A DNA stretch of 64,000 nt from Streptomyces sp. NBC_00539 (GCF_036346105.1 NZ_CP107811.1:2238501-2302500); one strand, 5' to 3'. Positions 1 through 9,342 are shown, counted from the stretch's first letter. The notes: a model not told the origin generated them from the letters alone. Numbers and translations: made by a program.

Positions 1-391
1 TTCCGCCGGCTGGCCGCCGGCGCACGAGAGAGTCACCCCGGTACGAGGGGCGTCCCGGGCCGCCCGGGCCGGTGTCCGGCGCCGGATCGGCGGGCGCGAC
101 CAAATTCGCACGCCGCTGGGCACCCCGCATCCGCGCACGAGCGGCCGTCCCGCCCGAGCGGGGACGGTGGCGCAGGGGCCGCACCGCCCCGTACGCAGGG
201 CTCCGGGGCCGCCGCGGCACCACGGGCCGCGGCCGGCCGGGAGCCCCGCCCGGGTACGCCCGTACGGGTGGCCCGCCGGCCGCCGCGCGCCCGCACCGCC
301 GGCCCCCGGCCCGCTCCCGGTCGCACGGGGCCGCGGGTACGACGAGGGCCCCGGCCTTGTGGCCGGGGCCCTCGTCACACGGTCGTGCCGA
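1..391. other. Non-coding stretch left of ilvE
   Basis: I see no credible gene here. Open frames exist on both strands but they lack family similarity and a ribosome binding site. The only clear element is the ilvE terminator at 341-376. One AT-richer patch (about 100-115) could belong to a promoter reading leftward, but I cannot support it. Confidence 0.5.
341..376 (-). terminator. ilvE terminator hairpin
   Basis: A perfect 16-bp stem (341-356 with 361-376) closes a TTGT loop and begins 15 bases beyond the ilvE stop codon. There is no U-tract, which is usual for strong G+C-rich Streptomyces terminators. Confidence 0.8.
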
Positions 392-1477
392 CTAGCCGAG
401 CGGGTGCATCCAGCCGTGGGTGTCGGCGGTGTGGCCGGTCTGGAGGTCCAGCAGCGCCTTGCGGAGCTTCATGGTGACCTCGCCCGGCTCGCCGGTGCCC
501 TGGGTCCAGTTGGCGCGCTCCGACTTGACCGAGCCGACCGGGGTGATCACGGCGGCGGTACCGCAGGCGAACACCTCGGTCAGGGTGCCGTTCTCGTTGT
601 CGCGCTTCCAGTCCTCGGTGCTGATCCGGCCCTCCTCGGCGGTGTAGCCGAGGTCGCGGGCGATGGTGAGGAGGGAGTCGCGGGTGATGCCCGGGAGCAG
701 CGAGCCGGTGAGCTCGGGGGTGACGATGCGGTCGCCGTACACGAAGTACAGGTTCATGCCGCCCATCTCCTCGATCCAGCGGTGCTCGACGGCGTCGAGC
801 CACACGACCTGGTCGCAGCCGTGGGAGGCGGCCTGGGCCTGGGCGACCAGGGAGGCCGCGTAGTTCCCGCCGGTCTTCGCCGCGCCCGTGCCGCCCTTGA
901 CGGCGCGGACGTACTCCTCCGAGAGCCAGACGGAGACGGGCTTGACCCCACCGGGGAAGTACGCGCCGGCCGGCGAGGCGATGACCATGAACAGGAACTC
1001 GTTGGCCGGACGGACCCCCAGGCCGACCTCGGACGCGAACATGAACGGCCGCAGGTACAGCGAGGCCTCGCCGGAGTCCGGCACCCAGGCGCGGTCCTGC
1101 GCGATGAGGGCGTCGCAGGCGGCGATGAACAGGTCGGCGGGAAGTTCCGGCATCGCCATGCGGCGCGCGGAGGCCTGGAAGCGCTCGGCGTTGGCCTCGG
1201 GGCGGAACGTGGCGACGGTGCCATCGGGCTGCTTGTAGGCCTTGAGGCCCTCGAAGATGGTCTGCGCGTAGTGCAGGGTCATGTTCGCCGGGTCGATCGA
1301 CAGCGGCGCGTACGGGACCAGTTCGGCGTCGTGCCAGCCGCGGCCCTCGGTCCACTTGATCGTCACCATGTGATCGGTGAAGTGGCGGCCGAAACCGGGG
1401 CTGGCCAAGATCGCCTCGCGCTCCGCGTCGGACAGGGGGGTCGAGGAGGGCTTCAGCTCGATGGTGGGCGTCGTCAT
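392..1477 (-). CDS. ilvE: Branched-chain amino acid aminotransferase
   Basis: Cytoplasmic PLP enzyme that transaminates the 2-keto acids of Val, Ile and Leu with glutamate, the last step of their synthesis and the first of their breakdown. The 361-residue length and sequence fit the class IV fold. The segment [12 protein letters not shown] places the PLP-binding lysine at residue 201, as in the animal BCAT enzymes (GTGDCKMGGNYG). FEGLKAY (75-81) and EVFACGTAA are further conserved blocks. The ATG start gives the family N-terminus [12 protein letters not shown]. It lies downstream of leuB on the same strand, but a strong terminator between them (1649-1686) suggests its own promoter in 1478-1640. 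A terminator follows directly. I am sure of the assignment. Confidence 0.97.
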   Translation of the reverse strand: MTTPTIELKPSSTPLSDAEREAILASPGFGRHFTDHMVTIKWTEGRGWHDAELVPYAPLSIDPANMTLHYAQTIFEGLKAYKQPDGTVATFRPEANAERFQASARRMAMPELPADLFIAACDALIAQDRAWVPDSGEASLYLRPFMFASEVGLGVRPANEFLFMVIASPAGAYFPGGVKPVSVWLSEEYVRAVKGGTGAAKTGGNYAASLVAQAQAASHGCDQVVWLDAVEHRWIEEMGGMNLYFVYGDRIVTPELTGSLLPGITRDSLLTIARDLGYTAEEGRISTEDWKRDNENGTLTEVFACGTAAVITPVGSVKSERANWTQGTGEPGEVTMKLRKALLDLQTGHTADTHGWMHPLG

Positions 1478-1648
1478 GAGTGCTTGTCCTTCACCGTTTG
1501 TGTATGGCGGACCGCGCTCACGCGTACTAGGACGTCCGAGCTTCCCCGTATTCCGCGGCCTCGCGTTCGATTATCGCGCGCGAGGTGTCCTCGGAGAAAC
1601 GGGGTGATGCGGCCCAGGGGAGATGGTGGCACCCGGGGCCGCGCAGGA

Positions 1649-1686
1649 GAAGCCGCCGGGTGCGGTGATCGCGACCCGGCGGCTTC
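1649..1686 (-). terminator. leuB terminator hairpin
   Basis: A perfect 13-bp stem (1649-1661 with 1674-1686) with a 12-base loop starts 22 bases after the leuB stop. It separates leuB from ilvE. Confidence 0.8.
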
Positions 1687-1708
1687 CTGGGTGTGGAGCT
1701 CTGCCGGG

Positions 1709-2749
1709 TCAGCCGGCTACGCGCGCGGCGAGGGCGTCGCCGATCACGTCGGTGGAGCGGAACGTGCCGTCGCGCTCGGCCAGGTCGGCGGAGACCGCTT
1801 CCTCGATGCGGACGGCCTGGGCCTCGTAGCCCAGGTGGCGCAGCAGGAGGGCGACGGAGAGGATCGTCGCGGTCGGGTCGGCCTTGCCGGTGCCGGCGAT
1901 GTCCGGGGCCGAGCCGTGGACGGGCTCGAACATGGACGGGAAGGCGCCGGTCGGGTTGATGTTCCCGGAGGCGGCCAGGCCGATTCCGCCGGTCACGGCC
2001 GCGGCCAGGTCGGTGAGGATGTCACCGAAGAGGTTGTCCGTGACGATGACGTCGAAGCGCTCGGGCTGGGTGACGAAGAAGATCGTCGCGGCGTCGACGT
2101 GCAGGTAGTCGGTGGTGACCTCGGGGTACTCCCGGCCGACCTTGTCGAAGATGTTCTTCCACATGTGGCCCGCGTACACGAGGACGTTGTTCTTGTGGAC
2201 CAGCGTCAGCTTCTTGCGGGGGCGGGAGTTCGCCCGCTCGTACGCGTCACGCACGACGCGCTCCACGCCGTACGCGGTGTTGATGCTGACCTCGGTGGCC
2301 ACCTCGGCCGGCGTCCCCGTGCGCAGGCTGCCGCCGTTGCCGGTGTACGGGCCCTCGGTGCCCTCGCGGACCACGACGAAGTCGATCTCCGGACGGCCGG
2401 CCAGCGGGGTGGCCGTATTGGGGAAGAGCTTCGACGGGCGCAGGTTGATGAAGTGGTCGAACGCGAAGCGGAGCTTCAGCAGCAGCCCGCGCTCGAGGAC
2501 CCCCGAGGGGACCGAGGGGTCGCCGATGGCGCCCAGCAGGATCGCGTCGTGGTGCTTGAGGCTTTCGAGCTCCGCGTCCGGGAGGGTCTCGCCGGTGCGG
2601 TGCCAGCGCTGGGCGCCGAGGTCGTATTCCTTGGTCTCCAGCTTCACATCCTGGGGCAGGACCGCGGTAAGGACCTTGAGGCCCTGAGCCACGACTTCCT
2701 GGCCGATGCCATCACCGGGGATCACTGCGAGATTGATGCTGGTCGACAT
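1709..2749 (-). CDS. leuB: 3-isopropylmalate dehydrogenase
   Basis: NAD-dependent oxidative decarboxylation of 3-isopropylmalate in leucine synthesis, cytoplasmic. The 346-residue protein starts [20 protein letters not shown], the typical N-terminus. The block [19 protein letters not shown] carries the metal-binding aspartates, and [14 protein letters not shown] follows in the C-terminal half. The open frame continues 12 codons upstream, but the ATG at 2749 begins the conserved sequence and has AGGGAG about 12 bases before it. A 43-aa gene (2888-3019) lies just upstream on the same strand and may share its transcript. Family and start are both secure. Confidence 0.96.
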   Translation of the reverse strand: MSTSINLAVIPGDGIGQEVVAQGLKVLTAVLPQDVKLETKEYDLGAQRWHRTGETLPDAELESLKHHDAILLGAIGDPSVPSGVLERGLLLKLRFAFDHFINLRPSKLFPNTATPLAGRPEIDFVVVREGTEGPYTGNGGSLRTGTPAEVATEVSINTAYGVERVVRDAYERANSRPRKKLTLVHKNNVLVYAGHMWKNIFDKVGREYPEVTTDYLHVDAATIFFVTQPERFDVIVTDNLFGDILTDLAAAVTGGIGLAASGNINPTGAFPSMFEPVHGSAPDIAGTGKADPTATILSVALLLRHLGYEAQAVRIEEAVSADLAERDGTFRSTDVIGDALAARVAG

Positions 2750-2887
2750 GCCGGAACCGTACTCCCTGTCCCAGCCCTCAGACATCTTCCGTCCACCATG
2801 TGGACCAGTGGCTGCGGGGCCTCCCGGGGTTGCGGCCCGGGCGGCGGGGCTGGGACGGAGGGGGTGACGGCGGCCCCGCGAGGTGGC

Positions 2888-3019
2888 TCAGTGTCCGGTG
2901 GCGCCGCCGTTGTCGCGGCGGTCGAGCGCCCGCTGGAGCGCGGCGGCGGCGTTCTTGCGGTCGGCGTCGGCCGTGGAGGAGTGGCGGACGCGGCGGACCG
3001 CGGCGGTGGTGGGGGTCAT
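2888..3019 (-). CDS. Small conserved Arg/Ala-rich protein (43 aa)
   Basis: A 43-codon gene with an ATG start at 3019 and an excellent AAGGAG site 8 bases before it. The product begins MTPTTAAVRRVRHSSTADAD and ends in ALDRRDNGGATGH. It is very basic, has no membrane segment, and contains a likely short amphipathic helix (RKNAAAALQRALDRR). I recall near-identical small proteins beside leuB in other Streptomyces but know no function. It is 138 bases upstream of leuB on the same strand, so co-transcription is possible. Third-position G/C and the strong Shine-Dalgarno site support real translation. Confidence 0.8.
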   Translation of the reverse strand: MTPTTAAVRRVRHSSTADADRKNAAAALQRALDRRDNGGATGH

Positions 3020-3297
3020 GGTGATCGACTCCTTGAGATCACGGCGTGGCGGGGCCACGGATGAGGGGTTCCTTCAAGGCGCCGGAAGAGGCGGGGAGCG
3101 GTGCGCCGCAGGGGTTGCCTGCCAAGGGCGCGCTCTCGACCGCCATTCGCCGGATCGGCGAGACGTTCGGCTCCTACAAAGCTAGGGCAGGTGCCGCTGT
3201 CTGTCTCCGCAATTACTCGGACTTCCTAGTATCTGAGACGGGAATGACTCGAACACAGCGCCGGTGCGACGCCGATCCGGTTCCGCTTTTCAGCCGC

Positions 3298-4197
3298 TTA
3301 CGAGCGGATTTCCCTGATCAGAGCCATGACAGCGAGCGTGGACGCTGATTCCGGGGTGGTGACGTATCCCACCCGCCTCGTGGGCCTCCCGGGCCCCAGG
3401 TCCGCGATCTCGACGGACCCGCCGGCCTCGCGCAGGGACAGCTCGGGCAGGATCGCCATCCCCAGTCCCCGGCCGACCATGGTCAGCACCATCCCGTCGT
3501 CCTCCGCCTTGACGGTGGCCCGCGGGATCCAGTCCTGGGCCGCCCACCAGGAGCGGGTGGAGGAGCCGCAGTTCTCGTCCCAGTCCAGCAGGGGCAGCGC
3601 CTTCGGGTCGGGGTGCCCCGCCGGATGGACCAGTGCGTACGCCTCCTCGGCGATCAACCCGCTCAGGAGGCCGGACGGCAGCTCCGCCGAGCCCCCGAGG
3701 GTGGCTATGCCCAGGTCGGCCCGGCCCGCCAGCACCTCACCGGCGGCGCCGGCGCCGAGTTCGCGCACGACCCGGACCTCGGGCCGCAGCCCCGGGTGGC
3801 GGGCCGTGAGGCGCTCCAGGACGGGCGGCAGCAGGTGCAGGGCCGCACTGCGGAACGCCGCGATGCGCAGCACCCCCTCGAGCGCCCCGGCCGCCCCGGC
3901 CGCCCCGTCCGGGGCCCGGCCGGCGCTCCGGGCTTCGGCGCCCAGTACCTCGTACAGGCGCAGGATGCGCCGGCCCACGGCGACGGCCCGCTCGCCCGCC
4001 GGGGTGGGCACCGCCCCTGCGCGCCCCCGCGCGAACAGCACCGCGCCGACCTTGGCCTCACTGCCGCGCACCGAGTGGGAGACGGCCGACTGTCCGATGC
4101 CGAGCGCGGCGGCCGCGGCGGAGAAGCCGCCGGTCTCGGCGACGGCGACCAGGATGCGCAGTTCCTGCGGAGCGAGCTCGGCCACGCCTGCTCTCAC
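3298..4197 (-). CDS. LysR-family transcriptional regulator
   Basis: DNA-binding regulator of about 299 residues. The N-terminal winged helix-turn-helix covers about residues 8-66 (LRILVAVAETGGFSAAAAAL, then GQSAVSHSVRGSEAKVGAVL), followed by a linker helix and a two-lobed effector domain. The start is uncertain: GTG at 4197 gives MRAGVAEL, but GTG at 4185 has the GAGG motif at a better distance. It is divergent from the MDR reductase at 4287, and the 89-bp gap holds an ATGA-N7-TCAT repeat, so it probably controls that gene and itself. The inducer is unknown. Confidence 0.88.
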   Translation of the reverse strand: MRAGVAELAPQELRILVAVAETGGFSAAAAALGIGQSAVSHSVRGSEAKVGAVLFARGRAGAVPTPAGERAVAVGRRILRLYEVLGAEARSAGRAPDGAAGAAGALEGVLRIAAFRSAALHLLPPVLERLTARHPGLRPEVRVVRELGAGAAGEVLAGRADLGIATLGGSAELPSGLLSGLIAEEAYALVHPAGHPDPKALPLLDWDENCGSSTRSWWAAQDWIPRATVKAEDDGMVLTMVGRGLGMAILPELSLREAGGSVEIADLGPGRPTRRVGYVTTPESASTLAVMALIREIRS

Positions 4198-4205
4198 CTC
4201 GTTCT

Positions 4206-4220
4206 ATGAGCGGGATTCAT
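4206..4220. promoter_or_regulatory. Candidate LysR operator
   Basis: The inverted repeat ATGA-N7-TCAT spans 15 bases, the size of a T-N11-A LysR box, in the gap between the LysR gene and the divergent reductase. A further ATGAG half-site lies at about 4236. Assignment rests on position and symmetry only. Confidence 0.4.
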
Positions 4221-4286
4221 GGGTGTGCGGCTTCCATGAGCCCAACCCCCTGCCCGGCCCCGTGATTCCTTCCTACGGTCACTGCC

Positions 4287-5300
4287 ATGACCACGCAGAC
4301 CGGCTACGCCGTGCACCAGATCACCCGCCCCCGCGGCTTCCCCCTCGCCACCGACTTCGCCTACGTGCGCACCCCGGTCCCCTCCCCCGCTCCCGGGACC
4401 GCCGTGGTCCACAACCTCCTGCTCTCCGTGGACCCTTACCACCGCGGGCTGATGGACGGCGGCGAGGGCGGCTTCGAGCTGGACGCCCCGCTGGAGGGGC
4501 GCGCGGTCGGGCGGGTCATCGCCTCCCGGGACCCCGGGCTGGCCGAAGGCGACCTCGTCTTCCACCGGCAGGGCTGGCGCACCCACGCCCTGGTCGCCCT
4601 GGGCGCGGACGGCACCCGCAGACTCCGCGGCCACGAGGGCGTCCCGCTCGAGGCGTACCTCTCCATCCTCGGCGGCACCGGCCTGACCGCGTACGCCGCC
4701 CTGACCCGGACGGCGGCCCTGCGCGAGGGCGAGGACCTCTTCGTCTCCGCCGCCGCGGGCGGGGTGGGCACGGCGACCGGGCACATCGCCCGCCTGCTCG
4801 GCGCCCGCCGGATCATCGGCAGCGCGGGCTCGGCCGCCAAGGTCGCCCACCTGACCGGCCGGCTCGGCTTCGACGCCGCCTTCGACTACCACGACGGCCC
4901 GGTCGGCGAGCAGCTCGCGCAGGCCGCGCCCGGCGGTATCGACGTCTACGTGGACAACGTCGGCGGCGACCACCTCGCGGGGGCGATCGACGTGCTGCGC
5001 GAGTTCGGGCGGATCGCCTGGGTCGGCGGGATCTCGATGTACAACGGCGACCGCTCCCCCGCCGCGCCGCGCAACCTCTTCGAGATCGTGCACAAGTCGC
5101 TGCGGCTGGAAGGGGTATTGGTTCGCCATCACACCAATCTCCAGGACGAACTGGAGGAGTTCCTGGTCCCGCACCTGCGCAACGGGCGAATCGGTACGGA
5201 TACCACGGTCGTCCAGGGATTCGAGCACACGGTGGACGCCTTCCTCGGCCTGCTCCGCGGGGAAAATCTGGGCAAGATGCTCGTTCGCGTCGACACCTGA
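4287..5300 (+). CDS. NADP-dependent MDR-family oxidoreductase (prostaglandin/curcumin reductase type)
   Basis: Zinc-free medium-chain reductase of 337 residues that would reduce the C=C bond of an enone or quinone with NADPH. The N-terminus (HQITRPRGFP) and VDPYHRGLM are typical of the YncB/CurA and leukotriene B4 dehydrogenase group. The nucleotide-binding loop is AAAGGVGTATGHIARLLGA and is followed by the NVGGDHL and GISMYN blocks. The zinc-ligand cysteines of alcohol dehydrogenases are absent. It is divergent from a LysR gene that probably regulates it. The true substrate cannot be read from the sequence. Confidence 0.9.
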   Translation: MTTQTGYAVHQITRPRGFPLATDFAYVRTPVPSPAPGTAVVHNLLLSVDPYHRGLMDGGEGGFELDAPLEGRAVGRVIASRDPGLAEGDLVFHRQGWRTHALVALGADGTRRLRGHEGVPLEAYLSILGGTGLTAYAALTRTAALREGEDLFVSAAAGGVGTATGHIARLLGARRIIGSAGSAAKVAHLTGRLGFDAAFDYHDGPVGEQLAQAAPGGIDVYVDNVGGDHLAGAIDVLREFGRIAWVGGISMYNGDRSPAAPRNLFEIVHKSLRLEGVLVRHHTNLQDELEEFLVPHLRNGRIGTDTTVVQGFEHTVDAFLGLLRGENLGKMLVRVDT

Positions 5301-5419
5301 TTCCGGCCACCCGGAAGTTCACCGACTACTTGCCGCACGGATGTAGACCTTTGACCCGGCGCCCGCCACTCTTTCGCTCAACGTGCCAGCCGGGCACTTG
5401 AGTGGGAGGCGAGCAGCCA

Positions 5420-7447
5420 GTGACACCGATCAGCCGCAGGGGTTTCGTGGGTATCGGCGCCGGGCTGGTGGCGGGGGCCGCCCTGCCCGCGGTCACGCCG
5501 ACGACGGCAGCCGCGGCGGCCGCGACCGGCACGATCACCGATGTGAAGCACGTGGTCATCCTCATGCAGGAGAACCGCAGCTTCGACCACTACTTCGGCA
5601 GGCTGAGGGGTGTCCGCGGCTTCGCCGACCGTGCGGCCGGCAACATCCCGGGCGGCTGGGGCACCTTCAACCAGTCCAACTGGGGCGGGCGCCAGCACCC
5701 CTGGAAGCTGAGCGCCACCCCGGCCGCCGGCGGCGTGGACGGCGAGACCCTCGCCCAGTGCAACGGCGACCTCCCGCACAGCTGGACCTCGCAGCACGCC
5801 GCCTGGAACAAGGGCCGGATGGACAACTGGGTCCTCGGCGTCGGCAACACCCGCACCCTCGGCTACCTCGACCGGGGCGACATACCCTTCCACTACGGGC
5901 TCGCCGACAACTACACGGTCTGCGACGCCTACTTCTGCTCCACCCTCAGCGCCACCGGCCCCAACCGCACCTTCCTGTGGAGCGGCAAGGTCGACGCGGG
6001 CAGCAAGGACGGCGGCGACGAGTCCGGGCTCACCTGGGAGACGTACGCCGAAGCCCTCCAGCGGGCCGGGATGAGCTGGAAGGTCTACCAGAACGCCCAG
6101 GACAACTACGGCGACAACGGCCTGGCCTACTTCAAGAAGTTCACGGACGCGGCCCCCGGCAACCCGCTGTGGGACCGGGGCATGGGCTCGGTCCCCAAGG
6201 TCACCGGCTCCACCCCCGATGACATCGCGGCGGCGATCCGCGCCGACGTGGTCGCCGGCACCCTCCCCCAGGTGTCCTGGGTCGTGGCCAGCGAGGCCTT
6301 CTCGGAGCACCCGTACGCGCCCCCCGGCGACGGCGCGCACTTCGTCGACCTGGTCTACCGGGCGCTCGCCGCGAACCCGGAGGTCTTCGACTCCACGGTC
6401 CTCTTCCTCAACTACGACGAGAACGACGGCTTCTTCGACCACGTCGCGCCGCCGATCGCCCCGCCCGGCACCCCCGGCGAGTACATCGACGGCACCCCCA
6501 TCGGCCTCGGCTTCCGCGTGCCGATGATCGTGATGTCCCCGTGGACCCGGGGCGGCTGGGTCAGCTCCGAGGTCTTCGACCACACCTCCGTCCTGCGCTT
6601 CATGGAGACGTGGACCTCGGCCCTGGGCACTCCTGCCACCTGCCCCAACATCAGCGCGTGGCGCCGCAAGGTCACCGGCGACCTGACCGGGGTGTTCGAC
6701 TTCGCGCACCCCGTCTACGGCGTCCCCTCCGGGCTGCCCCCGACGGCGAAGGTCATCGGCCAGTCGACCTGCGGCCCGCTGCCCAACCCCGCGCCGCAGG
6801 ACAACGCCCTGCCGGCGCAGGAGGCCGGGACCCGTCCCGCGCGGGCCCTGCCGTACCAGGTCAACGGCAACCTCGACCGCTTCGAGTTCGGGGCGGCGGG
6901 CAAGATCCTGGCCTGGTTCTCGATGACCAACCAGGGTGCGCAGGCGAAGCAGGCGGCGCACTTCTCGATCCACCCGCACCAGTACCGGGACACGGCGGCC
7001 TGGCAGTACACGGTCGACCCCGGCTCCACGGCTACGGACTACTTCAACATCGGGCTCGGCAGCGGCTCCGGCAAGTACGACATCTCGATGTACGGGCCCA
7101 ACCGCTTCCTGCGGCGCTTCATCGGCGACGCGTCGAAGGCCGGCAAGTCGGTTGAGGTCGCGGCCCGCTACGCGGTGGAGCCCGGCACGGGCAAGACGGC
7201 GCTCTACCTCAAGATGACCAACGCCTCGGCCGCGCCGGTCACCTTCACGATCCGCTCGAACGCCTACCGCACCGACGGCCCGTGGACGTACACCGTCCCG
7301 GCGAACTCCTCCCGCGAGGACTACTTCAACGCGGTCGCGTACAGCAACGGCTGGTACGACTTCACGATCCTGGCGGACTGCGACGGCACCTGGTCGCGCC
7401 GCTACACGGGCCACATCGAGACGGGCGCGCCGAGCATCTCGGGCTGA
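5420..7447 (+). CDS. Phosphocholine-specific phospholipase C, Tat-exported
   Basis: Secreted hydrolase of about 675 residues of the non-haemolytic PLC/AcpA family, which splits phosphatidylcholine-type lipids. The N-terminus PISRRGFVGIGAG followed by an Ala-rich hydrophobic stretch is a twin-arginine signal. The catalytic metal motif ENRSFDHYFG is at residues 51-60 and YDENDGFFDHVAPP comes later. Two repeats of the PLC C-terminal domain close the protein (about 480-670). I chose GTG at 5420 because GGGAGGC lies about 10 bases upstream; GTG at 5402 is also in frame but has no such site. A perfect hairpin follows the gene. A phosphate-scavenging role is inference. Confidence 0.93.
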   Translation: MTPISRRGFVGIGAGLVAGAALPAVTPTTAAAAAATGTITDVKHVVILMQENRSFDHYFGRLRGVRGFADRAAGNIPGGWGTFNQSNWGGRQHPWKLSATPAAGGVDGETLAQCNGDLPHSWTSQHAAWNKGRMDNWVLGVGNTRTLGYLDRGDIPFHYGLADNYTVCDAYFCSTLSATGPNRTFLWSGKVDAGSKDGGDESGLTWETYAEALQRAGMSWKVYQNAQDNYGDNGLAYFKKFTDAAPGNPLWDRGMGSVPKVTGSTPDDIAAAIRADVVAGTLPQVSWVVASEAFSEHPYAPPGDGAHFVDLVYRALAANPEVFDSTVLFLNYDENDGFFDHVAPPIAPPGTPGEYIDGTPIGLGFRVPMIVMSPWTRGGWVSSEVFDHTSVLRFMETWTSALGTPATCPNISAWRRKVTGDLTGVFDFAHPVYGVPSGLPPTAKVIGQSTCGPLPNPAPQDNALPAQEAGTRPARALPYQVNGNLDRFEFGAAGKILAWFSMTNQGAQAKQAAHFSIHPHQYRDTAAWQYTVDPGSTATDYFNIGLGSGSGKYDISMYGPNRFLRRFIGDASKAGKSVEVAARYAVEPGTGKTALYLKMTNASAAPVTFTIRSNAYRTDGPWTYTVPANSSREDYFNAVAYSNGWYDFTILADCDGTWSRRYTGHIETGAPSISG

Positions 7448-7459
7448 CCGCGGTCGCTG

Positions 7460-7487
7460 CCGGCCGGCCCGGAGCAGGGCCGGCCGG
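7460..7487. terminator. Bidirectional terminator, PLC / acetyltransferase
   Basis: A perfect 11-bp stem (7460-7470 with 7477-7487) with loop GGAGCA lies between the two convergent stop codons. Confidence 0.7.
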
Positions 7488-7515
7488 AGCGCGCCCCGCC
7501 CGGAGGGCGTCCCGC

Positions 7516-8061
7516 CTACAGGACGTCCCCGTCGCGCCAGTCGAAGTCGAGCCGCCCGGCCGGGTCCAGCCGGACCCCGCCGGGCGGCGACCACACGTAC
7601 GTGGACCCCTCCTCGTCGGGAAGCCGCACCGCCCCCTCGGGGGCGAGCACCCCGATCGGTCCCGGCCACACCGACCAGCCCCGGCCGAGGTAGAGCCGGG
7701 CGCCGTCCTGCGACGCCGAGAGGGCGCCGAGCACGTAGGCCCGTCCGATGACCGCCTCCAGGCCGGCCATCACGGCGCTCCCGATCCCGCTGCGCCGCCG
7801 GTCCGCCCGGACGGCCACGGCCTCGACGTACCCGGTGCGCAGGGCCCGCCCCCGGTGCAGCACCCGCCGCTGGACCACGCTCCCGTGCGCGACGAGTTCG
7901 CCGCCCTCGTGCACCAGGGCGTGCATCCCGCCGAGCGCGTGCTCGAAGTCCTCGTCGGCGAAGTCCCCGTCGAACGCGGCGTCCAGCAGCGCCCGGACCT
8001 CCTCCAGCGCGCCGGGCGCCAGTTGGGAGGTGTGCGCGAGGACTGTCCGTGTATCGGTCAT
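7516..8061 (-). CDS. Aminoglycoside 2'-N-acetyltransferase, AAC(2')-I family
   Basis: GNAT-fold enzyme of 181 residues predicted to acetylate the 2'-amino group of aminoglycosides with acetyl-CoA. The whole chain follows the mycobacterial AAC(2')-I proteins as I remember them: GDF-DED-EHALGGMHALV, VVQRRVLHRGRALRTGYVE, the acetyl-CoA segment VAVRADRRRSGIGSAVM, LGALSAS, and the C-terminal DWRDGDV ending. Start ATG at 8061 gives MTDTRTVLAH; the frame runs 26 codons further upstream into the divergent gene's promoter and I discount that part. The gene is convergent with the phospholipase and divergent from a nitroreductase. Clinical-level resistance is not implied; a house-keeping acetylation role is possible. 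Confidence 0.88.
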   Translation of the reverse strand: MTDTRTVLAHTSQLAPGALEEVRALLDAAFDGDFADEDFEHALGGMHALVHEGGELVAHGSVVQRRVLHRGRALRTGYVEAVAVRADRRRSGIGSAVMAGLEAVIGRAYVLGALSASQDGARLYLGRGWSVWPGPIGVLAPEGAVRLPDEEGSTYVWSPPGGVRLDPAGRLDFDWRDGDVL

Positions 8062-8137
8062 GGAACCAGTGTCTCCCGGCCAGGGATCGACCGGCACGGC
8101 CCTGGCCTCCCCGCGGCCGCCCGCGCACACTCGCTGC

Positions 8138-8839
8138 ATGGCTCCCGAGACCCAGCAGTGGACCCCGACCCACGGCGATCCCTACCGGCCCGTCCCCTAC
8201 CGGCCCGAGCGGATGCCGAGCACCGAATCCCTCGCGCGCGCCGCGCAGTTGCGGGCGCGGATGGACGAGCGGCGGACCGTACGCCACTTCTCCACCGACC
8301 CCGTGCCGGAGCAGGCCGTCCGGGACGCCATCGCCTGCGCCGCGACCGCCCCCTCCGGCGCGCACCAGCAGCCGTGGACGTTCGTCCTGGTCAAGGACCC
8401 GGACGTCCGCCGGCAGATCCGCGCCGCGGCGGAGCGGGAGGAGCAGGTCTCCTACGACGGCCGCCTCGGCGAGGAGTGGCTCGCCGCGCTGCGCCCGATC
8501 GGCACGGACGCCGTCAAGACCCACCTCACTGACGCCCCCGCCCTGGTCGTGGTCTTCCAGCAGCGCTACTGGCTGGGGCCGGACGGCACGAAACACAAGC
8601 ACTACTACGTCGACGAGTCGGTCGGCATCGCGGTCGGCATGCTGCTGTCAGCGCTCCACCTCAGCGGTCTTGCGGCGCTGGTCCACACCCCGAGCCCGAT
8701 GCGGTTCCTCTCCCAGGTCCTGGACCGCCCGGCTAACGAGAAGGCCTTCGCCGTCATCCCGGTCGGCTACCCCGCGGACGACTGCGAGGTCCCGGACCTG
8801 GTGCGCAAGTCCCTGGACCAGGTCCTGGTCGAGGTCTGA
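8138..8839 (+). CDS. Nitroreductase-family flavoprotein
   Basis: FMN-dependent NAD(P)H oxidoreductase fold of 233 residues. The segment RRTVRHFSTDPVP is the usual N-terminal FMN-phosphate-binding block, followed by AATAPSGAHQQPWTFVLV and, near the C-terminus, VIPVGYPADD. The longer N-terminus (about 35 residues before RRTVRHF) resembles the iodotyrosine-deiodinase-like branch. ATG at 8138 begins MAPETQQW. The 76-bp gap to the divergent acetyltransferase must hold both promoters. It ends 16 bases before the convergent MarR gene. Substrate unknown. Confidence 0.88.
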   Translation: MAPETQQWTPTHGDPYRPVPYRPERMPSTESLARAAQLRARMDERRTVRHFSTDPVPEQAVRDAIACAATAPSGAHQQPWTFVLVKDPDVRRQIRAAAEREEQVSYDGRLGEEWLAALRPIGTDAVKTHLTDAPALVVVFQQRYWLGPDGTKHKHYYVDESVGIAVGMLLSALHLSGLAALVHTPSPMRFLSQVLDRPANEKAFAVIPVGYPADDCEVPDLVRKSLDQVLVEV

Positions 8840-8855
8840 GGGCCCCAGGCCGCCC

Positions 8856-9323
8856 CTATGGGGCGTCGTGGATCCGGTACGAGGCCTCGTGGAGCCGGCC
8901 GAGCAGCGCCAGCAGGGTGTCCCGCTCCGCCGGTTCCAGCGGCGCGAGGAACTCGGCGTTCGCCGCCTGCGCCAGGGCCGTGCAGCGGGCCAGGGTGTCC
9001 GCACCGGCCGGGGTGAGGCTGACGGCGTTCTTGCGGCGGTCGGCGGGATCCGGCGTGCGCAGGACGAGGCCCGCGCCCTGGAGGTGGTTGAGCAGGCCGA
9101 CGAGGTCCTTGGGGTCGATGGCGAGCCGGCGGCCCAGGTCGGCCTGGGCGAGGGGGCCGTACTCGTCCGTCGCCGCGAGTACCGCGTGGTGCGCGAGCTT
9201 GAGCCCCTCCGTGGCGAGCGCGTCGGCGACCAGGGCCCGCCCGTGGGCGGCCACCCGGCCGACGAGCCAGCTCGGCAGGGTCTGGATGTGGGCGAGCGCT
9301 GAGGTCTTGGGCGCGGGGTTCAT
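8856..9323 (-). CDS. MarR-family transcriptional regulator
   Basis: Dimeric winged-helix repressor of 155 residues. The recognition region is PLAQADLGRRLAIDPKDLVGLLNHLQ with the wing DPADRRKNAVSLTPAG, where D-x-R-x-x is the family hallmark. ATG at 9323 (MNPAPK) is preferred over a GTG two codons upstream. It is divergent from the MDR reductase at 9411, and the 87-bp gap holds a perfect inverted repeat and a second imperfect copy that overlaps where its own promoter must be. Autoregulation and control of the reductase are therefore likely. Ligand unknown. Confidence 0.9.
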   Translation of the reverse strand: MNPAPKTSALAHIQTLPSWLVGRVAAHGRALVADALATEGLKLAHHAVLAATDEYGPLAQADLGRRLAIDPKDLVGLLNHLQGAGLVLRTPDPADRRKNAVSLTPAGADTLARCTALAQAANAEFLAPLEPAERDTLLALLGRLHEASYRIHDAP

Positions 9324-9342
9324 GGGCACAGCCTATCGAGAA

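Noticed and set aside
167-3064. Long open frame on the + strand across ilvE and leuB
   Set aside because: It is antisense to two certain genes, has low-complexity composition and no family similarity. Such shadows are normal in very GC-rich DNA.
5317-5323. GTTCACC upstream of the phospholipase gene as a PHO box
   Set aside because: A PHO box needs direct repeats at 11-base spacing. Only one good heptamer is present; neighbours match at about three of seven positions.
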